A stretch of 64,000 bases of DNA from JANLQX01 sp031418775 (GTDB taxonomy: Bacteria; Actinomycetota; Acidimicrobiia; Acidimicrobiales; JANYDT01), in contig JANOJN010000308.1 in the NCBI GenBank assembly GCA_031418775.1, forward strand, positions 1 to 64,000, in the 5' to 3' direction. Under the pieces are notes generated by a model that was not told the DNA's origin, ran no database searches, and saw only the letters and a program-made list of their open reading frames with translations. Positions 51,808 through 60,619 of the stretch are shown in pieces. Both the position numbers and the translations under genes were made by a program. Every line of letters starts with the position of its first letter. Within the stretch, counting starts at the first letter, position 1.

Positions 51808-52761
51808 TCAGCGCGCGACGCGGAACCCGACGTTGCCGGAACTGCTGTCGACCGTGGAACCCATGCGAGCGCCGGCGCGATACCTGCGGCAGTACGAATC
51901 GTGGCAGAGGTACGACCCGCCCTTCATGGTACGAGCGATGTGGGTTCCTGCGGCGTCGCCGGCCGGCTTCGCCGCGAGCACGTCGGTGGTGAACACATCG
52001 GCCGTCCACTCCCAGACGTTGCCGAGCATGTTGTGGAGGCCCCACGGGTTGGGATCGAAGGCCGTGACCGGGCAGGTGGATGCGAATCCGTCTGCGCCGG
52101 TGTTCGACGAGGGGAACGCGCCCTGGAAGACATTCATGTGGTGGACCCCGCCCGGCTCCAGATCGTCGCCCCATGGCCAGTGCGTCGACGTGCCCGCCCG
52201 AGCTGCGTACTCCCATTCCGCTTCGGTCGGCAGCCGCTCGCCGGTCCACGACGCATAGGCAACCGTGTCGTCCCACGAGACGTGGACCACCGGGTGATCG
52301 CCGCGCCCGTTCAGATCACTGCGCGGCCCTTCCGGACAACGCCATGACGCGCCAAACACTTGACGCCACCATGGTGCCGCGGCCGCTCCCCTCGTATCCG
52401 GGAAGTCGTCCGGGAGCAGTCCGCCGAACACGAAGGACCACTCGAATCGCTCCGCCGAGGTCACCCATCCGGTGGCCTTGATGAACGCCGCGAACTCGTC
52501 GTTGGTCACGGCGGTGGCGCTGAGCTCGAATGGTGCCACCGTGACCGGCCGGGCGATCTCTCCGTCTTCGAGATAGCCGAGCGTTCGGCCCTCGCCCATC
52601 GAGAACGTTCCGCCCGGCAGGGCGATGAGTCGCGTCAGCGGCGCTGGGTGGCGCTTCTCGAACGTGTCGGCCGGTCCGTTCTCTGGCTCGGAGCGCGACG
52701 ACGCGGGTCCGGCGGTCAGGCGGTCCGGCGAACAGCACGCGTGATTATCCGAGGCACCCAT
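51808..52761 (-). CDS. Formylglycine-generating enzyme (SUMF1/FGE family)
   Basis: The 317-residue enzyme oxidises the Cys of the CxPxR motif in sulfatases to formylglycine, using oxygen and copper. The two catalytic cysteines are Cys286 and Cys291 in GGSYLCHDSYCRRYR. Other family blocks are LIALPGGTFSMG, RLPTEAEWEYAARAG, NPWGLHNMLGNVWEWT and SSSGNVGFRVAR. The N-terminal SDNHACCSPDR occurs in actinobacterial FGE proteins. ATG at 52761 is chosen. It faces the tandem sulfatases tail to tail, 13 bases away. Confidence 0.94.
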   Translation of the reverse strand: MGASDNHACCSPDRLTAGPASSRSEPENGPADTFEKRHPAPLTRLIALPGGTFSMGEGRTLGYLEDGEIARPVTVAPFELSATAVTNDEFAAFIKATGWVTSAERFEWSFVFGGLLPDDFPDTRGAAAAPWWRQVFGASWRCPEGPRSDLNGRGDHPVVHVSWDDTVAYASWTGERLPTEAEWEYAARAGTSTHWPWGDDLEPGGVHHMNVFQGAFPSSNTGADGFASTCPVTAFDPNPWGLHNMLGNVWEWTADVFTTDVLAAKPAGDAAGTHIARTMKGGSYLCHDSYCRRYRAGARMGSTVDSSSGNVGFRVAR

Positions 52762-52873
52762 GAGCAACCCGGACTCTACCTATGCTCCGCCGTCGTCTCT
52801 CCCATACGGGGAGAAGCAACAGTTGGTGACGGCGTCGCTCCTGGAGCGACTGGGTGCTCGATGGAGCCGGGGC

Positions 52874-53824
52874 CTAGCGAAACTCGATCGGCGAACGAGT
52901 GGTGCGATCGACCGTCAGGGAGAAGATGTCGGGGCGGTTGTAATGGCCGGCGACATCGAGAACGCGGTGGTCTGCCGCTGCTCGACCGACATCGATGTCG
53001 GCGAAGAGGATGCCGTGCTTCTCGTGGAGGGGACCGGCGACGATGTCCCCTCCCGGAGCAACGACCACGGACTCACCCGGGTTGAGCCATTCGACGCTCT
53101 GGTCGAAAACTTCTTCTCGACCGGGGAATTCCGGCGGAACGTCGGCCGTTCGCAATGAGCATCCCGAGCCGATCACCCAACAGCGACCTTCCTTGGCGAT
53201 GTGCTGCATGCTGGCGATCCAGGTGTCCCCGGAGTCCCACGTGGATGCGACGTAGATCTCGACGCCTTCTGCGTAGAGCGCGAAACGCGCCAGGGGCATG
53301 TAGTTCTCCCAGCAGATCAGGCCTCCGAGCCGACCGAAGGAAGTCTCGACGACACGAAGGCCGCTGCCGTCTCCTTGGCCCCAGACCATGCGCTCGGGAT
53401 TCGTCGGCACGAGCTTTCGGTGGCGGTTGAGGATGCTTCCGTCTGCGCCGATCGTGACCAGGGTGTTGTACAGCGTCGCTCTGCTGAAGTGGCCATCGCG
53501 CTCGTGGATGCCGATGACGACCACGACACCTCGCTCGGCTGCGGCGTCGCGCATCGGCTGCAGGTCGTCGCCCGAGAGATCGACGCTGTTCTCCAGCAGG
53601 ATCCGATGGATCTCGCTGGTCCGTGCATAGTCGGCACCGGGCCGAAGAGACCAGATCCAAACCGGGTATCCGGGCACGTACGTCTCGGGGAAGACGATCA
53701 ACGCGGCTCCCGCGTCGGCGGCCTCGTGTAGGTGCCCGACCGCAGACTTCATGGTCGCATCACGGTCGAGCAGAACCGGCGGGTGTTGGACAACCGCCAC
53801 CTTCACTGATGGAGAGGAGTTCAT
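52874..53824 (-). CDS. Nitrilase
   Basis: The 316-residue carbon-nitrogen hydrolase has the Glu-Lys-Cys triad: Glu47 in FPETYVPGYP, Lys137 in HRKLVPT and Cys171 in GGLICWENYMPLAR. The CWEN motif marks the true nitrilase branch, which converts nitriles to acids and ammonia. ATG at 53824 is the start. It stands alone; the substrate cannot be told from sequence. Confidence 0.92.
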   Translation of the reverse strand: MNSSPSVKVAVVQHPPVLLDRDATMKSAVGHLHEAADAGAALIVFPETYVPGYPVWIWSLRPGADYARTSEIHRILLENSVDLSGDDLQPMRDAAAERGVVVVIGIHERDGHFSRATLYNTLVTIGADGSILNRHRKLVPTNPERMVWGQGDGSGLRVVETSFGRLGGLICWENYMPLARFALYAEGVEIYVASTWDSGDTWIASMQHIAKEGRCWVIGSGCSLRTADVPPEFPGREEVFDQSVEWLNPGESVVVAPGGDIVAGPLHEKHGILFADIDVGRAAADHRVLDVAGHYNRPDIFSLTVDRTTRSPIEFR

Positions 53825-53947
53825 TGTTTCCTTTCGGCTGTGGAACGCGGAGAGCGCGGACCCGATCGATCACGTTGAAGCGCGACACGTGCAGGTTGCA
53901 TCGAAGCAGTCCTGGGAGGGTGTGTCCAGCGAGTCGGCCGTACGCCA

Positions 53948-53969
53948 ATCACGCACCGAGTGGTGCGAT
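53948..53969. repeat. Inverted repeat upstream of the nitrilase gene
   Basis: ATCACGCACC and GGTGCGAT pair across a GAGT spacer, with two unpaired bases. It lies in the 252-base gap between the VOC gene end (54077) and the nitrilase start (53824). It may be an operator for the nitrilase or a weak terminator of the upstream unit. The rest of the gap shows nothing recognisable. Confidence 0.4.
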
Positions 53970-54076
53970 TGCGAGAGGTCATGCCCACGGCAACGACTCC
54001 TCGCGAGGAATTGGCGGGGTTACGCGACGAGACGAGACGTGGGTGGTCCAGCCCATCAGCAAGAGCTCCGGTTGGA

Positions 54077-54442
54077 CTACTCGGGCTGGTTGAGCTCGAT
54101 GAGGTTCCCCGATGGGTCCCGCACGAAGGCCTGGTAGCCGGCGCCCGGAAGGGTCAGGCCGGCTTTGCGCACCGACACACCGTGGGCCTCGATGGTCGCG
54201 ACTGCGGAGTCGAGGTCGGCGACCAGTGCCGCGAAGTGTTGGCGCACCGGCGCAAGATGGCCGTCTTCGACGCCCAGGTGCAGCTGGCTCGTGCCGAGCT
54301 GGAACCATGCCCCTTCGACCGTGAAGTCAGGTCGCTCGATCTCGATGAGACCGAGCACGTCACCGTAGAACTGCCGTGCGGCGGCCAGGTCGACTCGGCG
54401 CTGACATCCGTTCGGTCGAAGCGCGCTCAGGGCTTGCGCCAC
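54077..54442 (-). CDS. VOC-family glyoxalase-like protein, atypical N-terminus
   Basis: The roughly 121-residue product carries the body of a VOC domain: DLAAARQFYGDVLGL, AWFQLGTSQLHLGVEDGHLA, VADLDSAVATIEAHG and FVRDPSGNLIELNQPE with the usual C-terminal metal-site Glu. The first strand, normally an HV pattern before the helix, is replaced by an unrelated Arg-rich stretch. The best start (GTG 54442) lies inside the upstream methyltransferase gene, giving a 16-base overlap. Either the gene is a shortened member or the 5' end has been rearranged. Confidence 0.6.
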   Translation of the reverse strand: MAQALSALRPNGCQRRVDLAAARQFYGDVLGLIEIERPDFTVEGAWFQLGTSQLHLGVEDGHLAPVRQHFAALVADLDSAVATIEAHGVSVRKAGLTLPGAGYQAFVRDPSGNLIELNQPE

Positions 54443-55188
54443 ACCGAGACGTGCGTTGACGAGTCGTCGACGAATGAACTGCGGTGCCAGTCGGCCCAGC
54501 GTGACTCGAACCTCAACCCGGCGAGCTCCGCCATCAGATCGAGCTCCGACGGCCACACGTACCGAAACGCCCCCGACACGGTTTGCACCCGATCACCGTC
54601 GATGAAGTAGTGGTGTGAGAGGAGGATCTGATTCACGCGATCGACGAATTCATCAAAGCCGAGATGGTGCGGAGACACATCGAACGCGCGGATCGATTCC
54701 CCCGATGCCAGTCCGTGAAGGTTCGGCACGATGTTCTCGATCACGAAGCAGCCGCCGGGAGCGAGATGAGCGGCGGCATTCCGAAAGCACGCGACCTGCT
54801 GTTGCTGGGTGCGGAGGTTTCCGATGGTGTTGAAGACGAGGTAGACGACGGTCGCATCGGAACAGACCTGGGTCTCCGTCATATCGCCGAGAGTCACGAG
54901 AACCTGCTCGGCACCTTTCTTCTTCCGGAGTTCAGCGAGCATCGGCTCCGAGAGGTCGATCCCGAACACGAGCGTCCCGGTCGCGGCGAGGGGGAGCGCG
55001 ATCCGTCCGGTCCCTACGGCGAACTCCACTGCTGGTCCATCGCCGGCCAACTCGGCCAGTACGTTCACTGCGGGGACAACGGCTTGCGCGCTGAATCGGT
55101 CAGTCATGGTGTCGTAGTTGGTGGCGACCGACGCTTTGAGATGCTCGTCGGGCCAGGAGAGGAAGTCCGGGTTGGGCATGGCGTTCAT
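54427..55188 (-). CDS. Class I SAM-dependent methyltransferase
   Basis: The 253-residue enzyme has motif I VEFAVGTGRIALPLA, followed by FGIDLSEPMLAELR with the acidic ribose ligand. TLGDMTETQV, VVYLVFNTIGNL and FRNAAAHLAPGGCFVIE carry the later motifs. The substrate is unknown. It lies upstream of the VOC gene on the same strand and overlaps it. Confidence 0.88.
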   Translation of the reverse strand: MNAMPNPDFLSWPDEHLKASVATNYDTMTDRFSAQAVVPAVNVLAELAGDGPAVEFAVGTGRIALPLAATGTLVFGIDLSEPMLAELRKKKGAEQVLVTLGDMTETQVCSDATVVYLVFNTIGNLRTQQQQVACFRNAAAHLAPGGCFVIENIVPNLHGLASGESIRAFDVSPHHLGFDEFVDRVNQILLSHHYFIDGDRVQTVSGAFRYVWPSELDLMAELAGLRFESRWADWHRSSFVDDSSTHVSVWRKP

Positions 55189-55279
55189 CGTCGCACCGTG
55201 TGGCTGACTGGGCTGAGGAATTCACGGTCACGGCGCCTGCTGCTCTGATCCGAGCTCAGGCATCTGCTTCATGCCCGGT

Positions 55280-55999
55280 CTACGTGGTCGCACCTGCAGC
55301 CTCGAGGATCGCGATCATCGCCCTGTAGCCGCGTGAGCGAGCGTGGGCGAGTGGCGTGACGCCGTTGCCGTCGGCGATGCCGATGTCCGCTTCGGCCTTC
55401 ACGAGCGTCGATACCACCGCGGTGTGCCTCGGTCCGCCGTCACCGAGGATGATCGCTTCGAGCAGTGCGGTCCACTGAAGGTTGTTGACGTGGTCGAGGG
55501 GAGCCCCGGCCGTGACCAGCACGCGCACCGCCTCGATGTTGCCGAGGTGTGACGCCGCGATGAGCGCGGTGCCGTCGTATCGGCTCGTGACGTTGGTGGC
55601 ACGACCGCCGTATCGCAGCGCCACGCGGATCGTCTCGGGATCATTGGCGACCGCAGCGATCGTGATCACGTCGTAGCGGTCACGTTCGAGACGGTTGGGG
55701 TCGGCCCCACTCTTCAGAAGAAGGGCCAGCGTCTGGCGACGCTTGAAGTGCGCCGCGATATGCGCCGGAGTGCGTCCGTACGCGTCGGTGGCGTTGGGGT
55801 TCGAACCTCTCCCGAGGAGGCGCCTGGTCGTGGTGAGATCGCCTGCGGCGGCGGCGGCGAAGAGCCCTCGATAGGCGTTTACTTCGGTCGAGGAGGGGAT
55901 CACTTGTCCATCGGCAGGGATCGATGCACCGGCGATCCCGAGTGCCGCGACCAACACGACCCCAATGGCCGATTGGACGACGCGGCGTGGTGAGCGCAT
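55280..55999 (-). CDS. Exported ankyrin-repeat protein
   Basis: The 239-residue protein has a signal peptide (VVQSAIGVVLVAALGIAGAS) and then about five ankyrin repeats. Examples are AYRGLFAAAAAGDLTTTRRLL, DAYGRTPAHIAAHFKRRQTL and GTALIAASHLGNIEAVRVLV. Ankyrin repeats bind other proteins. A possible cleavage site lies after about residue 32. The partner is unknown. Confidence 0.85.
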   Translation of the reverse strand: MRSPRRVVQSAIGVVLVAALGIAGASIPADGQVIPSSTEVNAYRGLFAAAAAGDLTTTRRLLGRGSNPNATDAYGRTPAHIAAHFKRRQTLALLLKSGADPNRLERDRYDVITIAAVANDPETIRVALRYGGRATNVTSRYDGTALIAASHLGNIEAVRVLVTAGAPLDHVNNLQWTALLEAIILGDGGPRHTAVVSTLVKAEADIGIADGNGVTPLAHARSRGYRAMIAILEAAGATT

Positions 56000-56144
56000 C
56001 CGACAACGCTACGGGCTTCCGCGACGCTCCGACGCCTTACTGCCATCGCTCAGTCCAGCTACGCCAGCCGAGCACCCAACCTCCCCCCGCAATGCCGAAT
56101 GTCGGGATGACCTCGTGCTCTCCTCGTGGTGACAGAGTGGCGTC

Positions 56145-57002
56145 ATGACGAACGACATGGTGATCCGGCCGGTGGCGCCCGCATGTGGCGCGGAGGTCGT
56201 CGGGGCCGACCTCATCACCATGCCCGACGAAGCGTTCGGTCAACTCCACCATGCGCTCGCCGACCATGGCGTCCTCTTCATCCGCGACCAGCACCTCACC
56301 CCGGAACAGCAGCTCGACGTCACGCGTCGCTTTGGTCCCATCCTCCGTGTGCCCTACATCAAGCACCTCGATGCGTACCCCGACATCATCGCGGTGTTGA
56401 AAGAGGCCGACGAGAAGAAGATCTCGACCTTCGGCGGCACGTGGCACTCCGACTTCTCGTTCCTCCCGGAACCGCCGAGCCTCACGCTGCTCTATGCGAT
56501 CGAGCTGCCCGACGTTGGTGGCGACACCCTTTGGGCGAGTCAGTATGCGGCCTACGACGCGCTGTCCGACGGGATGAAGGCGCTGATCGATCCGTTGCGG
56601 GCCATTCAAACCGCATGGCCGCACGGCACGAAGGGGCCGGGCGCCAACGCCGCCACGAGCAAGTCGATCGGCATGGTGCGCAACGACCCGTCCGCCGACC
56701 GTGAGATCTCCCAGCCCGTCGTGCGGGTGCACCCGGTCACCGGGCGCAAGGCGCTGTTCGTCAACCCGGTCTACACCCAACACTTCGAATCGATGACCGA
56801 AGAGGAGTCACGGCCGTTGCTGCAGTTCCTGTTCGCCCACGCCACGAAAGCGGAGTTCACCTGCCGCCTCCGATGGGAGCGGGGAACGTTGGCGATCTGG
56901 GACAACCGATGCCTGCTGCACCTGGCCATCAACGACTACGACGGAAGCCGTCGGCTGCTGCACCGCACCACGGTGTCCGGAGAACAGCCCGTCGGGGGGT
57001 GA
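56145..57002 (+). CDS. TauD/TfdA-family alpha-ketoglutarate-dependent dioxygenase
   Basis: The 285-residue Fe(II) enzyme has the HxD iron motif at His101 and Asp103 (WHSDFSF), the distal His259 (CLLHLAINDY) and a ketoglutarate-binding Arg (RLLHRTTV). Other markers are GVLFIRDQHLTPEQQLD and GGDTLWASQYAAYDAL. It would oxidise a small sulfonate, carboxylate or ether; the substrate is unknown. It starts at 56145 and is divergent from the ankyrin gene. Confidence 0.88.
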   Translation: MTNDMVIRPVAPACGAEVVGADLITMPDEAFGQLHHALADHGVLFIRDQHLTPEQQLDVTRRFGPILRVPYIKHLDAYPDIIAVLKEADEKKISTFGGTWHSDFSFLPEPPSLTLLYAIELPDVGGDTLWASQYAAYDALSDGMKALIDPLRAIQTAWPHGTKGPGANAATSKSIGMVRNDPSADREISQPVVRVHPVTGRKALFVNPVYTQHFESMTEEESRPLLQFLFAHATKAEFTCRLRWERGTLAIWDNRCLLHLAINDYDGSRRLLHRTTVSGEQPVGG

Positions 57003-57012
57003 AGCGCAGCCG

Positions 57013-58332
57013 TCAGACCGTTTGCATGGTTCGAACTGCGGAGAGCGGGAGCTTCAGCGTGGCGACGGCCACGACGAACTCCAGGAGGACGGGGTCCGTG
57101 GCTGAGGCAGCGGATAGCTCGCCGAGGCGAATGAGGTCCGGGAGGTCGTCCATCGGAAAGTCGCCCGTGCACGCCGGGTTCTCGAAGTCGCCGACGGCGG
57201 CAAGAATCCATGGCCCGCGGACCCAATCGGCGGCGATCGGAAAGAAGTCCTTGGCCAGCCCTTCGAGGTTGCCGCCGGCAATCGCTCGGTCGGTGAGGAG
57301 TTGTGCAAGGCCTTTGCATTGACCTGCAGCGGAGGACATGCCCTGACCGTGCGTCGGGTTGAAGTAGCAAATCGAGTCGCCGATCGGCAGAAGTCCGTCG
57401 GGATAGCGATCGAGCTGTTCGTAGTGCCGACGCACCGCTCGTGGCAGGTGGTACGTCTTGATCGATTCGAGCGGAGTGCAGGTGGCGACGAGCTCATCCC
57501 AGATCGGAAACGGAAGCGTTCGTCCGAACTCCCTGAACGCGCCCCACTCCGTTGGAGGCGCGTCGCCGTATCGGCCACCCAACGAGACGAGCCATCGCCC
57601 CCCGTCGAGTTTCACGACGGCACCCACGCGCGAACCGAACTCACCCACTCCCGACGGCACCACGAAGAACACGACGTGTTCGAAGGCATCCCAGTTCTCC
57701 GGCGTGACCATTACCGACGCGTAGTGGACGTCACAATTCACGTAGGTTTCCGGTGCGGGGTCGTAGTCCAGGTCTTGCAGCCAACGAGCAGAGACGCTGT
57801 TTCGTCCGCTTGCATCGACCACGAGGTCGGCGCGAAGAGCATTGTCACCCCGAATCTTTACGCCTCTCACGCGCCCGCCGTCGGTTACCGGACCCTCGAC
57901 GATCGTGTCATGCCGAAATCGAATGTTGGAAACTGTCCGAACCCGATTGCGGACGCAGTGTTCAAGCAGGGGTCGAGTCTGGACGTACATGGTTCCGTGG
58001 TCGGCAGGCTCGGTGATGTGGGACTGCAGGCTGTAGGACTTGCCCTGCGGGGTGTATGCGACGAAGTCGCGCCCGACCGTCATCGGGATCGATCCTGCAT
58101 TGACGAGATCGTCGGTGAATCCCGGGAACCAGCTGCTCATGGCATCGAGCCCGCCGGGGAGTAAGGCGTGAAAGTGGTTCCCCTGGGGAACGGTCGGTCG
58201 AGGCTGCGCGGTGACCTGCTCGCTGTCGCGGTCGACGATCAGAACATCGGCGAAGTGTTCCGAAAGGACGCGAGCGGCGAACATGCCTGCCATGCCTCCG
58301 CCGATGACTATGGCGTTCGACTGAGTCTTCAT
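57013..58332 (-). CDS. FAD-dependent monooxygenase/oxidoreductase
   Basis: The 439-residue enzyme has the dinucleotide fold AIVIGGGMAGMFAARVLSE, the second site LRADLVVDASGRNS and the FAD-phosphate motif LLPIGDSICYFNPTHGQGMS. It resembles geranylgeranyl-reductase/halogenase-type flavoproteins; no halogenase WxWxIP motif was seen. ATG at 58332 gives the Rossmann fold at the usual distance. It is convergent with the dioxygenase and divergent from a methyltransferase, with a CRP-like site upstream. Confidence 0.87.
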   Translation of the reverse strand: MKTQSNAIVIGGGMAGMFAARVLSEHFADVLIVDRDSEQVTAQPRPTVPQGNHFHALLPGGLDAMSSWFPGFTDDLVNAGSIPMTVGRDFVAYTPQGKSYSLQSHITEPADHGTMYVQTRPLLEHCVRNRVRTVSNIRFRHDTIVEGPVTDGGRVRGVKIRGDNALRADLVVDASGRNSVSARWLQDLDYDPAPETYVNCDVHYASVMVTPENWDAFEHVVFFVVPSGVGEFGSRVGAVVKLDGGRWLVSLGGRYGDAPPTEWGAFREFGRTLPFPIWDELVATCTPLESIKTYHLPRAVRRHYEQLDRYPDGLLPIGDSICYFNPTHGQGMSSAAGQCKGLAQLLTDRAIAGGNLEGLAKDFFPIAADWVRGPWILAAVGDFENPACTGDFPMDDLPDLIRLGELSAASATDPVLLEFVVAVATLKLPLSAVRTMQTV

Positions 58333-58399
58333 GGGTGTCCATTTCCGTTCGAAGGCTGTGGGTGCTGTAGTCACTGTGCGCGAGCCTTTGCGTGTCGTC

Positions 58400-58415
58400 T
58401 GTGATCAGGATCACG
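58400..58415. promoter_or_regulatory. CRP-like palindrome TGTGA-N6-TCACG
   Basis: GTGATC-AG-GATCAC (58401-58414) is a perfect 6+6 palindrome. With its flanks it reads TGTGA, six bases, TCACG, close to the TGTGA-N6-TCACA sites of CRP-type regulators. It lies in the divergent promoter between the FAD monooxygenase (start 58332) and the methyltransferase (start 58528). Confidence 0.55.
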
Positions 58416-58527
58416 TTCGCACCTGTAGTACTCCGACTGCGGCGGAGCGCTGACGAGGTCCTGCGTCGACCGATGACAGACTGCCTGACGATTCGGCCGC
58501 CACCGAAGCGGGAGTGAAGGAGCGAAT

Positions 58528-59448
58528 ATGTCGGATGCTGTCCCGCCCCAGGCCGATCGGTTCTCCGGTTTCGCCGACCTCTACGACGCGAATCGTCCGT
58601 CGCCGCCACCTGAGCTCGGCGACCTTCTCGCTTCGTATGCGCGCGTGGCACATCCGGTGGTGGTCGACCTCGGCAGCGGGACCGGGCTCTCCTCTCGATG
58701 GGCAGGGGCGTGGGCGGCGTCGGTTACGGGTATCGAGCCGAGCGACGACATGCGCCGACGCGCGACCGAACGAGGCGGTGGCAATATCTCGTACCTTGCC
58801 GGCACGTCGGACCGGACCGGAGGGGCCGATGACTGCGCCGACATCGTGCTTGCCGTGCAGGCGATGCACTGGATGGAGCCGACCTCCACGCTCCGCGAGG
58901 CGGCGCGGTTGCTGCGACCCGGTGGGGTGTTCGCCACCGTCGACGCCGACTGGCCGCCGGTGTCCGGAGTGGTCGAGGCCGAAGCGGCGTGGGCGGCGGT
59001 GCACAAGCGGATCCGGGTGTTCGAGGCTCGTCTTGCCGCGGGCGAGGGACAGGCGGAGCTCCGTCGTCGTGTTGACGACGCCGACCCGGCCCTGGTGGAC
59101 GAGGACCTCGCCGATCCCCATCGGAACCGGGCCATGCCCGGCGGTGTCCGTTCGTGGTCGAAGTCCGAGCATCTCAGCCGCATGCGGGCGAGTGGGTTGT
59201 TCTCGTTCACGAGGGAGTTGGTCTTCGACGCCCCCCTGCACGGAGAGGGCTCCGCCGAGCGGTTCGTCGCTCTGCTCCGGAGCCAGGGGAGTTATCAGGC
59301 GCTGGCGAAAGCGGGCCTCTCCGACGAGGAGATCGGCGCCGACGTGTTCGAGCGAGAGGTACTCAAGGGATTCGCCTCCTTGACCGTGGGCGGGCACGCA
59401 CCCCGGATCTCGTTCAGCTGGCGCGTCCGCCTCGGTGTCGTTCGCTGA
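58528..59448 (+). CDS. Class I SAM-dependent methyltransferase
   Basis: The 306-residue enzyme has motif I VVVDLGSGTGLSSRWAGAWA, acidic motif II GIEPSDDM, and later CADIVLAVQAMHWMEP and AARLLRPGGVFATVDADWPP. This matches the methyltransferase type 11 group. GAAGGAG precedes the ATG at 58528. Its last 35 bases overlap the end of the convergent benE gene. Confidence 0.88.
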   Translation: MSDAVPPQADRFSGFADLYDANRPSPPPELGDLLASYARVAHPVVVDLGSGTGLSSRWAGAWAASVTGIEPSDDMRRRATERGGGNISYLAGTSDRTGGADDCADIVLAVQAMHWMEPTSTLREAARLLRPGGVFATVDADWPPVSGVVEAEAAWAAVHKRIRVFEARLAAGEGQAELRRRVDDADPALVDEDLADPHRNRAMPGGVRSWSKSEHLSRMRASGLFSFTRELVFDAPLHGEGSAERFVALLRSQGSYQALAKAGLSDEEIGADVFEREVLKGFASLTVGGHAPRISFSWRVRLGVVR

Positions 59449-60619
59449 CCGGGCGAAGCCGAGTGCTGAGGAGGACGAGTATGCCGGCGATGATGGCCCA
59501 AAAGGCCGCTCCGATGCCGGCCAGACTCACGCCCGACAGCGTGACGAGGAACGTGATCATCGCCGCTTCACGCTGACCTGGGTCGCTCACCGCGGTGGTG
59601 ACTCCGTTCGCCACGGTCGGGATCAACGCGAACCCGGCAACCGCGAGAATGAGGGCTCTCGGCAAGACGCCGAGCACACTCGCCACCGAACCGCCGATCA
59701 AGCCGACGCCTACGTAGAGCGCCCCCGCGAACATCGCCGCGGGATAGCGACGATCGCGATCCGGATGGATGTCCGGGCCCATGACCATCGAAGCCGTGAT
59801 GGCGGCGAGGTTGATCCCGAAGGACCCGAAGGGAGCGAGCAGCAGACCGACGATGCCGCTCGCCGTGATGGCCGGCGATACGCGGATGTCGTATCCGTGC
59901 GCGCGAAGTGCCGCGACGCCAGGGACGTTCTGCGCCGCCATCGTCACGATGTAGAGCGGCACTCCGAGCCCGAGCAGAACGCCGAAGGAGAACGACGGGC
60001 CGACGAACTGCGGGTCGACCAGCCCGAGGTGCACGCCGTTCGTGCTCAGCGAACCTTGGGCAAGAGCAACGGCGAGCCCCGCGCCGAGGACGAGAAGCGC
60101 GCTGAACTTTGGGAGGAGTCGCCGCGAGAGCACGTAGGCGGCGAACATCGAGATCACGAGTGCGGGCTCAGCCTTGGCCGAGGCGAAGCCGTCGATGGCG
60201 AATCGAACCAGCACTCCGGCCAGCAGCGCTGACGCGAGCGGGAGCGGGATGTTGTCGATCACTCGATCGAACGCGCCGGTGACACCGGTGATGAGCAGCA
60301 GCAGTGCGGAGAATAGGAATGCCCCGATGGCCTCGCGCATGGTCACGCCGTCGAGCCCGGTGGCGAGGAGCGCGGCGGCAGGTGTTGACCAGGCGAGCAG
60401 GATCGGCGTCCGGTAACGGCGCGACAGGTACAGCGAGCTGAGACCCTTGCCGATGCAGAGGGCGCCGATCCATGAACCGGTCTGGGCCGGGGTCGCGCCT
60501 GCCGCCTTCGCCGCGGCGAAGACGATTGCCACCGAACTGGTGACACCGACGAGGACGGCGATGAGCGCCGCAGTGAACGCCGGGAAGAGGGCAGAGGTAT
60601 CGGCTGTAGCGTCGCTCAT
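59414..60619 (-). CDS. benE: Benzoate/H+ symporter BenE-family transporter
   Basis: The 401-residue membrane protein has about 12 hydrophobic segments and BenE-type features: PAFTAALIAVLVGVTSSVAI, WSTPAAALLATG and GSFGINLAAITASMVMGPDI. Family members take up benzoate with protons, though no benzoate catabolic genes are in the window. ATG at 60619 overlaps the stop of the upstream DMT permease (ATGA). Confidence 0.88.
   Translation of the reverse strand: MSDATADTSALFPAFTAALIAVLVGVTSSVAIVFAAAKAAGATPAQTGSWIGALCIGKGLSSLYLSRRYRTPILLAWSTPAAALLATGLDGVTMREAIGAFLFSALLLLITGVTGAFDRVIDNIPLPLASALLAGVLVRFAIDGFASAKAEPALVISMFAAYVLSRRLLPKFSALLVLGAGLAVALAQGSLSTNGVHLGLVDPQFVGPSFSFGVLLGLGVPLYIVTMAAQNVPGVAALRAHGYDIRVSPAITASGIVGLLLAPFGSFGINLAAITASMVMGPDIHPDRDRRYPAAMFAGALYVGVGLIGGSVASVLGVLPRALILAVAGFALIPTVANGVTTAVSDPGQREAAMITFLVTLSGVSLAGIGAAFWAIIAGILVLLSTRLRPVSERHRGGRAS

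Noticed and set aside
52760..53158. Possible small plus-strand gene between FGE and nitrilase
   Set aside because: It has an ATG, but from 52874 onward it lies antisense to the nitrilase C-terminus and shows no family features.
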